From positions 1 to 10,729 of the forward strand of contig JACQJI010000036.1 of assembly GCA_016198045.1 (NCBI GenBank): 10,729 nt of DNA. Direction: 5' to 3'. Every line of letters starts with the position of its first letter. Position 1 is the first letter of the stretch. The notes below the pieces were generated by a model, which ran no database searches, was not told the DNA's origin, and worked only from the letters and a program-made list of their open reading frames with translations. The stretch comes from Candidatus Doudnabacteria bacterium (lineage in GTDB: Bacteria > Patescibacteriota > Doudnabacteria > UBA920 > O2-02-FULL-48-8). The position numbers and the translations under genes are program-made. Below, piece after piece: positions 6,317-10,729 of the stretch.

Positions 6317-6997
6317 CTATTTTTGGCGGTTTCTGCTAAATGGCCAGGAAACCAAAAGCCAAACCAAATAAAGCAAAGTCGCCAAAAAAATAAAGGCCAA
6401 AGCTTGGGGAGCCAAGCGAAAGCCTTCTTCGCCCAAAAAAGTAGAAGCAACTACTAAAGGGGTAATCCCTGCCAAATTTGCCAAGGTGAATTTCCAAAAA
6501 CTAATAGGGGAAGCGCCGGCTAAATAATTCCAAAGGTCAAACGAAGTAATCGGGTTGAGTTTGAGCAAAAAAATCGCCAGCGTGCCGTGATGCTCCATAA
6601 AATCATTGAATTTTTGGATATGCCGGCCGGCTATAAATTTATTAAGAAGCGGCAAGCCCCACTTCCGCCCGATCCAAAAACTGATGCTGGCCGCCAAAAA
6701 ATTTCCCAGCAATACCAAAGCAATGGTTTTGCCCAGCCCAAAAATCGCGCCGCCCACGGGATAGACAAACCAGCCTGGGATGAAAGCGATCAGCACTTCC
6801 AGCATGACTGCCGCCACGTAAGTCACTACTGACCACGGCCCCAATCCCAAAAGGTAGTTTTTGAAACCTTGCGGATCATTAAAGATCAAATCAAAAATAA
6901 CTTCGCCCGAAAAAAACGACCAGAACGCCCAAGCCAGAGATAAGCCTAAAATCAAAGTGGCGAGGATATCCAAAAATTTTCTCGTCTTTTGAGTCAT
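6317..6997 (-). CDS. TVP38/TMEM64 (VTT domain) membrane protein
   Basis: A 226-residue integral membrane protein of the DedA/VTT superfamily, TVP38/TMEM64 branch. Superfamily members are implicated in lipid scrambling or flipping and in membrane homeostasis; the substrate here is unknown. Hydrophobic segments lie at about 8-29, 54-76, 78-108, 139-149, 168-188 and 196-218. The VTT core shows GWFVYPVGGAIFGLGKT (75-91), GRKWG (110-114) and the second re-entrant block LKLNPITSFDLWNYLAG (145-161). K146 stands where many relatives have Arg (RLxP). The start codon lies 5 bp after the tgt stop with no Shine-Dalgarno, so translation probably depends on tgt (re-initiation or coupling). The stop is TAG. 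A 106-bp gap containing a palindrome separates it from glyS. The function has no evident tie to tRNA modification; co-transcription may only reflect compact packing. Confidence 0.88.
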   Translation of the reverse strand: MTQKTRKFLDILATLILGLSLAWAFWSFFSGEVIFDLIFNDPQGFKNYLLGLGPWSVVTYVAAVMLEVLIAFIPGWFVYPVGGAIFGLGKTIALVLLGNFLAASISFWIGRKWGLPLLNKFIAGRHIQKFNDFMEHHGTLAIFLLKLNPITSFDLWNYLAGASPISFWKFTLANLAGITPLVVASTFLGEEGFRLAPQALAFIFLATLLYLVWLLVSWPFSRNRQK

Positions 6998-7002
6998 AAT
7001 AT

Positions 7003-8127
7003 TTAAGCCACGCTTCGGTATTTTTTCAAAAATTTAGCAAAACTGCCGTTTTCAATCATATCCCTAATTCGTTGCATCAGATTCAAATAAAATCTTAAGT
7101 TATGCATAGTGGCCAGGCGAATGCCAAGCGGCTCTTGGGACGCAAACAAGTGGCGGATATATGCCTTGGTGTAGTTGAGACAGCCATAGCAGTTGCAAGT
7201 GTCGTCAACCGGAGCAAAATCTTCTTTGAACTTTTCGTTGTCGATATTGATCGTGGTATAGCCGTCGCCGTCTTGCGGCTTTAAATTGACATAAAACTTG
7301 CCGTGGCGAGCTTCTCTGGTGGGAATCACGCAATCAAAACTGTCACAGCCAAGGCCTACTGCCTGGACTATTTGCTCGGGCGTGCCTACTCCCAGAAGAT
7401 GCTTGGGTTTTTCCTCTTCCAAATACGGCTGGGCATACTCTATGGCCTTGTACATTTCTTCTGCCGGCTCACCAACCGCCACTCCGCCAATGCAATATCC
7501 TTCAAAACCAAGCTCCCCAATCTCTTCTGCGCTTTGTCTGCGCAAGTCCGCGTATGTGGAGCCTTGCACAATGCCCCAAAGCTGCTGGTTTTTTCCTAAT
7601 CTTTGATGTTCTGCCAGCGCCCGCTTGGCCCATTGGGTGGTCCGCGCAACTGACTGCTCCGCCTGTTTTTTAGTTGCCGGAAAGCCGGGAAATTCATCCA
7701 GAACCAAAGCAATGTCTGATCCCAAGTTTGCCTGAATCTGCACTGACAATTCGGGAGTTAACTCGCGCAAAGAGCCGTCTACTTCCGATCTAAATCTCAC
7801 CCCGGCATCAGTTATCTTAACCACCTTTCCCAAACTGAAAACCTGAAACCCGCCGGAGTCAGTGAATATCGCGCCTTTCCAATTCATGAATCCATGAAGC
7901 CCGCCGGCTTTGGCGATCAGCGCGTCCCCTGGCCGCTGCCAAAGATGGTAAGTGTTGGCCAGAATCATTTCCGCTCCCCAGAACTTCAGCTCTTCGGCGG
8001 CGATCGCTTTGATTGCGCCTTTAGTGCCAATAGGCAAAAATACTGGGGTGTGCACCTCCCCATGCGCAGCATGAATCATGCCGGTTCGCGCTTTGGTTTT
8101 TTGATCTTTCTGAGAGACTTTAAACAT
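7003..8127 (-). CDS. tgt: tRNA-guanine transglycosylase (queuosine pathway)
   Basis: Exchanges guanine-34 in GUN-anticodon tRNAs for a 7-deazaguanine base (preQ1 in most bacteria, queuine in some). The 374-residue TIM barrel has the usual bacterial length. The general acid/base D90 is in FTDSGGFQVF and the nucleophile D265 in DSFDCVIPTR. Zinc is bound by C311, C313 and C316 (CNCYGC) and H342 (TMHNL). The base-pocket loop reads GGVAVGEP (214-221), bacterial in having Val at the last position. At the DECTPYPAT site of Zymomonas and E. coli enzymes this protein has DEFPGFPAT, so Phe146 replaces the Cys (Cys158 in Zymomonas) that lines the base pocket. Base preference may therefore differ. The start follows a -35/-10 pair by 5 nt with no Shine-Dalgarno, suggesting a leaderless mRNA. 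The VTT gene follows after 5 bp. Confidence 0.97.
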   Translation of the reverse strand: MFKVSQKDQKTKARTGMIHAAHGEVHTPVFLPIGTKGAIKAIAAEELKFWGAEMILANTYHLWQRPGDALIAKAGGLHGFMNWKGAIFTDSGGFQVFSLGKVVKITDAGVRFRSEVDGSLRELTPELSVQIQANLGSDIALVLDEFPGFPATKKQAEQSVARTTQWAKRALAEHQRLGKNQQLWGIVQGSTYADLRRQSAEEIGELGFEGYCIGGVAVGEPAEEMYKAIEYAQPYLEEEKPKHLLGVGTPEQIVQAVGLGCDSFDCVIPTREARHGKFYVNLKPQDGDGYTTINIDNEKFKEDFAPVDDTCNCYGCLNYTKAYIRHLFASQEPLGIRLATMHNLRFYLNLMQRIRDMIENGSFAKFLKKYRSVA

Positions 8128-8132
8128 GCTTT

Positions 8133-8161
8133 ATTATGTCATTTGTCATTGACACAATCAA
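8133..8161 (-). promoter_or_regulatory. Promoter for tgt
   Basis: The minus strand shows TTGATT (8161-8156), a 17-bp spacer, then CATAAT (8138-8133) preceded by the TG extension (TGACATAAT). Five bases separate it from the tgt ATG at 8127, placing the predicted transcription start at or within 1-2 nt of the start codon. Confidence 0.6.
8144..8154. promoter_or_regulatory. Possible operator between divergent promoters
   Basis: TGTCA-T-TGACA is a perfect 5-bp inverted repeat. A direct repeat TGTCATT TGTCATT spans 8137-8150. The dyad covers the -35 of the plus-strand promoter and the spacer of the tgt promoter, so a protein bound here would affect both. No regulator is encoded nearby, and such a short dyad can arise by chance, especially overlapping a TTGACA box. 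Confidence 0.25.
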
Positions 8162-8177
8162 TTACTTATGATAACAT
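8149..8177 (+). promoter_or_regulatory. Promoter for the small plus-strand gene
   Basis: A consensus TTGACA (8149-8154), a 17-bp spacer and TAACAT (8172-8177) preceded by TG at 8169-8170. Transcription is predicted from about 8184, giving a leader of roughly 33 nt before the ATG at 8217. Its -35 lies inside the tgt promoter, so the two probably compete for polymerase. Confidence 0.65.
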
Positions 8178-8216
8178 TTACAAACTAGAGCAATTAATCT
8201 GGAAAGGAATATCATA

Positions 8217-8333
8217 ATGTTAGACAATGACAAGCAAGGCCAGCAAGCAGGCCAGCCGGCTGTGCCACCCGCGACCGAGCCTACGCCTATGGAAGACGAA
8301 AAAGAAGAAGGTCAACCCGGCCAGCAAGCTTAA
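8217..8333 (+). CDS. Small acidic Gln/Pro/Glu-rich protein, 38 residues, unknown function
   Basis: I do not recognise a family. The frame from ATG at 8217 to TAA at 8331-8333 encodes 38 residues: seven Gln, six Pro, five Glu, three Asp, two Lys, no aromatic residue and no Cys, net charge about -6. It should be disordered and soluble; no signal peptide or membrane segment is seen. GQQA appears twice (8-11 and 35-38) from an 11-bp direct repeat, GGCCAGCAAGC (8238-8248 and 8319-8329). Being a gene is supported by its setting rather than homology: a TTGACA promoter at the right distance, AAAGGA (8203-8208) 8 nt before the ATG, and a strong terminator starting 12 bp after the stop. It is the only plus-strand gene in the window, divergent from tgt and convergent with pnp. 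It could alternatively be a structured small RNA with an incidental frame. Confidence 0.7.
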   Translation: MLDNDKQGQQAGQPAVPPATEPTPMEDEKEEGQPGQQA

Positions 8334-8344
8334 AGGTTAAAATC

Positions 8345-8373
8345 AAAACCCCCCGCCGATGGCGGGGGGTTTT
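8345..8373. terminator. Bidirectional intrinsic terminator
   Basis: AAAACCCCCCGCC, loop GAT and GGCGGGGGGTTTT form a perfect 13-bp stem whose outer A/T pairs give a T run on both strands. It follows the small plus-strand gene (stop 8333) and, read the other way, lies 18 bp beyond the pnp stop (8392). One hairpin therefore serves two convergent genes. Confidence 0.9.
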
Positions 8374-8391
8374 ATCTTGCACCAAAGACTC

Positions 8392-10602
8392 TTAATGTTT
8401 AGTAAATCTCGAGCCGCCGCGATGGTTGCCGTTTGAACGGTCAAAGCGCTCTTTGGAACGCGGACGGTCGTCATAAGTCCCGCCTTCGGGACGCGGGATC
8501 ATAACCTTGTGTGAAAGATTAAGCCTGCCCATTTGATCAATCTCCACGATTTTTACGGGAATCACGTCGCCAACCTTCACTACATCCTCGACTCTGCCCA
8601 CTCGGTGCCAAGCCAATTCCGAAATATGCACCAGCCCTTCAGTCCCTGGAACCAGTTCCACAAATGCTCCAAAGTCCATGATCCTGGTGACTCGTCCCTG
8701 GAAAACCTCGCCGATTTTAAATTCTCGAGTTAAGTTTTTGATCCACTCAACGGCTTTTTTGCTGGCCTCGGCATCGCTTGAGGCTACCATGACTAACCCT
8801 GAATCCTCGATGTCAATTTTGACCCCGGTTTCAGCTATGATTTTATTGATGATCTTGCCGCCGGTGCCAATCACGTCCCTAATTCTTTCGGGATTGATTT
8901 GGAAGCTGACAATTCTGGGAGCATAAGGCGAGAGGTCTGGTCTGGGGGCTGCGATGGTCTGCTTCATGACGGATAAGATGTGCATGCGTCCTTCCCTTGC
9001 CTGTTTTAGAGCCTGCTCAAGTATTTCCACTGTCAAGCCCAAAGTTTTGACATCCATCTGCAAAGCCGTAATCCCTTTTTCGGAGCCTGCGACTTTGAAG
9101 TCCATGTCACCATTGGTATCCTCAATGCCGGCAATGTCAGTTAGCACTTTAAATTTTCCGGCTTCAGCATCCAACACCAGGCCCATAGCCACACCGCCAA
9201 TCATATCGCTAATCGGAACACCAGCATCCATCAAAGCCAGGCAAGAGCCGCAAGTCGAAGCCATGCTGGTCGAGCCGTTGGAGCTTAATACCTCGGAAAC
9301 CAGGCGCAAAGTATAAGGAAATTGTTCTTTTGCCGGCAGCACCGGCTCCAGCGCCCGCTCGGCCAAAGCGCCGTGCCCAATCTCCCTTCTGCCCGGGCCC
9401 CGAATGGGTGATACTTCCCCCACCGAGTAACCGGGAAAATTATAGTGGTGAATATACCGCTTAGTCGTGCCCTCGGCCGTAAAGTCCTCCATGCCGTCCA
9501 GGATTTGGGCGTCTCCGGAAGAGCCGAGCGTGACTGTGGTTAGCACTTGGGTTTCGCCGCGGTTAAACAGGGCTGACCCGTGAGTGCGCGGCAGCACTGC
9601 CACTTGAGCCGACACCGGCCGAGTTTGGGTAAACGGCCGCTGATCCACTCTTTGTTCTTTTTCCAAGATATTATCACGGATAATTTTCTTAAGCATTTTG
9701 TCGATTGCCAGGCCAATGTGCGAGGCCACGGCAATGTCCGTGCGATCTTTATACGTTTCGGCTGCACTTTGTTTGATTTTTTCCATCACTTCGGAAACTT
9801 GGGTTTCTCGGACTTCTTTGGGAAATGCTCCGTACAAAGCTTTTTCCATATCAGCCTTAAACTTCATGACTTCGGCCAGAACCTGCTCGTCCGGCAAAAC
9901 TCTCTGCACTTCGGCTTTGGCCACACCGACTTGCGAGACAAATTGATTTTGGGCCGCAACCAGCGACGCCAGATAAGGTTGGGCAAACTTAATACCACTC
10001 ATCACATCCTCTTCCGTGACTTGCCTCGCTCCCGCTTCCACCATGAGGATGTTTTTTTCGGTTCCCGAAACCACCAAATCCAAATCCCCGGACTTGCGCT
10101 GTTCGTAAGAAGGATTCAGGACGAACTCGCTGTTTACGCGCCCCACTCTGACCGCGGCAATCGGGCCATGAAAAGGAATTTTGGAAGCGCAGAGCGCTGC
10201 TGACGCGGCATTAATCGCCACCATGTCCGGGTCATTCACCTCATCCACCGAAAGAATAGTCGCGACCACTTGCACTTCGTTACGCATGCCTTCGGGGAAC
10301 AATGGGCGGATGCTGCGGTCGATCAGGCGGCCCGACAATACGGCCTCGTCTGTGGCCCGCCCTTCTCTTTTGATAAATCTCGATCCCTTGATTTTGCCGG
10401 CGGCGTACAATCTCTCTTCGTAGTCAACCAAAAGCGGAAAGTAATCCATGCCTTCTTTGACCTCGCCCATCACCGCGGTGACCAAAACCACGGTATCGCC
10501 AAGCCGCCCTAGCACCGCGCTATGAGCTTGCAATGCCAATTCGCCGGTTTCCAAGGAAATGGAATTTCCGGCCAGACTAACCTCCACTTTGCCCTTTTTC
10601 AT
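8392..10602 (-). CDS. pnp: Polyribonucleotide nucleotidyltransferase (PNPase)
   Basis: A phosphorolytic 3'-5' exoribonuclease, homotrimeric, central to mRNA turnover and often part of the degradosome. The 736 residues hold the full order: RNase PH-like core 1 (about 10-145, with GSRFIKREGR at 73-82), a helical linker (about 240-315) and RNase PH core 2 (about 325-550). Core 2 carries the phosphate/catalytic site SNGSTSMAS (441-449) and D495, D501 and K503 in DTNGDMDFK. A KH domain follows (about 565-625, GTGG at 579-582), then an S1 domain (about 630-700, GRVTRIMDFGAFVEL), then a charged Arg/Gly/Asp tail. The Ser triplet of the E. coli active site is Ser-Thr-Ser here. AAAAGGA lies 7 nt before the ATG. 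Upstream is a small hairpin and a heptad palindrome. The usual partner rpsO is not visible in the 127 bp available. The shared terminator at 8345-8373 ends the transcript. Confidence 0.98.
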   Translation of the reverse strand: MKKGKVEVSLAGNSISLETGELALQAHSAVLGRLGDTVVLVTAVMGEVKEGMDYFPLLVDYEERLYAAGKIKGSRFIKREGRATDEAVLSGRLIDRSIRPLFPEGMRNEVQVVATILSVDEVNDPDMVAINAASAALCASKIPFHGPIAAVRVGRVNSEFVLNPSYEQRKSGDLDLVVSGTEKNILMVEAGARQVTEEDVMSGIKFAQPYLASLVAAQNQFVSQVGVAKAEVQRVLPDEQVLAEVMKFKADMEKALYGAFPKEVRETQVSEVMEKIKQSAAETYKDRTDIAVASHIGLAIDKMLKKIIRDNILEKEQRVDQRPFTQTRPVSAQVAVLPRTHGSALFNRGETQVLTTVTLGSSGDAQILDGMEDFTAEGTTKRYIHHYNFPGYSVGEVSPIRGPGRREIGHGALAERALEPVLPAKEQFPYTLRLVSEVLSSNGSTSMASTCGSCLALMDAGVPISDMIGGVAMGLVLDAEAGKFKVLTDIAGIEDTNGDMDFKVAGSEKGITALQMDVKTLGLTVEILEQALKQAREGRMHILSVMKQTIAAPRPDLSPYAPRIVSFQINPERIRDVIGTGGKIINKIIAETGVKIDIEDSGLVMVASSDAEASKKAVEWIKNLTREFKIGEVFQGRVTRIMDFGAFVELVPGTEGLVHISELAWHRVGRVEDVVKVGDVIPVKIVEIDQMGRLNLSHKVMIPRPEGGTYDDRPRSKERFDRSNGNHRGGSRFTKH

Positions 10603-10627
10603 TAAATTGTCCTTTTGTTTCCGATGA

Positions 10628-10640
10628 GTGCCTATGGCAC
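10628..10640 (-). other. Short hairpin in the pnp leader
   Basis: GTGCC-TAT-GGCAC forms a 5-bp stem 26 bp upstream of the pnp ATG. In E. coli, pnp leader structures are used for autoregulation with RNase III. This stem is much shorter, and a comparable role is only a possibility. A weak -10-like TAATAT (10653-10648, minus strand) lies just upstream. Confidence 0.3.
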
Positions 10641-10658
10641 AGAAGTAATATTAGAAGG

Positions 10659-10728
10659 GAATGCGGAATGTCGAATATTGAATGTAGAATTCGGCGATTC
10701 TATATTCCATATTCTATATTCCATATTC
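10659..10728. repeat. Heptad-periodic palindrome upstream of pnp
   Basis: GAAT recurs exactly every 7 bp at 10659, 10666, 10673, 10680 and 10687. After a 6-bp centre (TCGGCG, 10691-10696), ATTC recurs every 7 bp at 10697, 10704, 10711, 10718 and 10725. The two 32-bp arms match at 26 of 32 positions and are symmetric about the centre. The right arm is also a near-perfect tandem of a 14-bp unit (ATTCTATATTCCAT, 2.4 copies) that runs to the window edge and may continue. No reading frame of note is present. Confidence 0.85.
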
Positions 10729-10729
10729 C

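Noticed and set aside
9580..10203. 207-codon open frame on the plus strand opposite pnp
   Set aside because: It is antisense to the conserved RNase PH domains of pnp, is rich in His/Phe/Arg typical of a shadow frame, and has no family motif.
10659..10729. CRISPR array at the right edge
   Set aside because: The units are 7-14 bp and contiguous, with no unique spacers; it is a short-period palindromic or tandem repeat.
1..10729. A defence, secretion or other novel multi-gene system
   Set aside because: All large genes belong to recognised housekeeping or broadly distributed families. No nuclease-helicase set, toxin-antitoxin pair, transposase or phage gene was found. The small plus-strand gene alone does not make a system.

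Overview
The window looks like a chromosomal housekeeping segment from a bacterium with a small, streamlined genome, most likely a member of the Candidate Phyla Radiation (Patescibacteria, Parcubacteria-like). This rests on tight gene packing, short single-domain versions of several enzymes (a 479-residue MetRS with no C-terminal tRNA-binding domain), a single-chain class II GlyRS with a four-Cys zinc knuckle, and AT-leaning intergenic spacers rich in short palindromes. TGA is used as a stop (metG, glyS), so the standard bacterial code applies rather than the UGA-as-Gly code of Gracilibacteria/Absconditabacteria. The taxonomic call is an inference; no rRNA or other marker is present to fix it.

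Layout: eight of the nine genes lie on the minus strand. Reading from the right edge in the direction of transcription, they are pnp (polynucleotide phosphorylase), then, after a one-gene interruption on the plus strand, tgt (tRNA-guanine transglycosylase), a VTT/TVP38-type membrane protein, glyS (glycyl-tRNA synthetase), an M16 zinc peptidase, nfo (endonuclease IV), an AI-2E/PerM-family membrane protein and metG (methionyl-tRNA synthetase). The interruption is a 38-codon gene on the plus strand at 8217-8333. It has its own promoter, ribosome binding site and terminator and encodes an acidic Gln/Pro/Glu-rich peptide. tgt and the membrane protein are 5 bp apart, and glyS and the M16 gene overlap by 8 bp, so these are probably co-transcribed pairs. 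Candidate promoters stand before metG, the AI-2E gene, tgt and the small gene. Those before tgt and the AI-2E gene lie so close to the ATG that leaderless mRNAs are plausible.

Function: the region is mostly translation and RNA metabolism (two aminoacyl-tRNA synthetases, tRNA wobble-base modification, RNA turnover) plus base-excision repair, a peptidase and two membrane proteins. No phage, transposase, CRISPR array, tRNA or rRNA was seen.

The unusual content is not a new gene system but a set of unrelated-looking palindromic elements. A GC-rich palindrome is inserted in frame inside glyS and adds about 17-20 residues just before the conserved YLRPETAQ segment. A relative of it sits 3 bp beyond the metG stop. 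A ~110-bp imperfect inverted repeat fills the M16-nfo gap. A small GGAATCCAG-type palindrome lies directly before the glyS ribosome binding site. A strikingly regular palindrome of five GAAT heptads facing five ATTC heptads lies upstream of pnp at the right edge.
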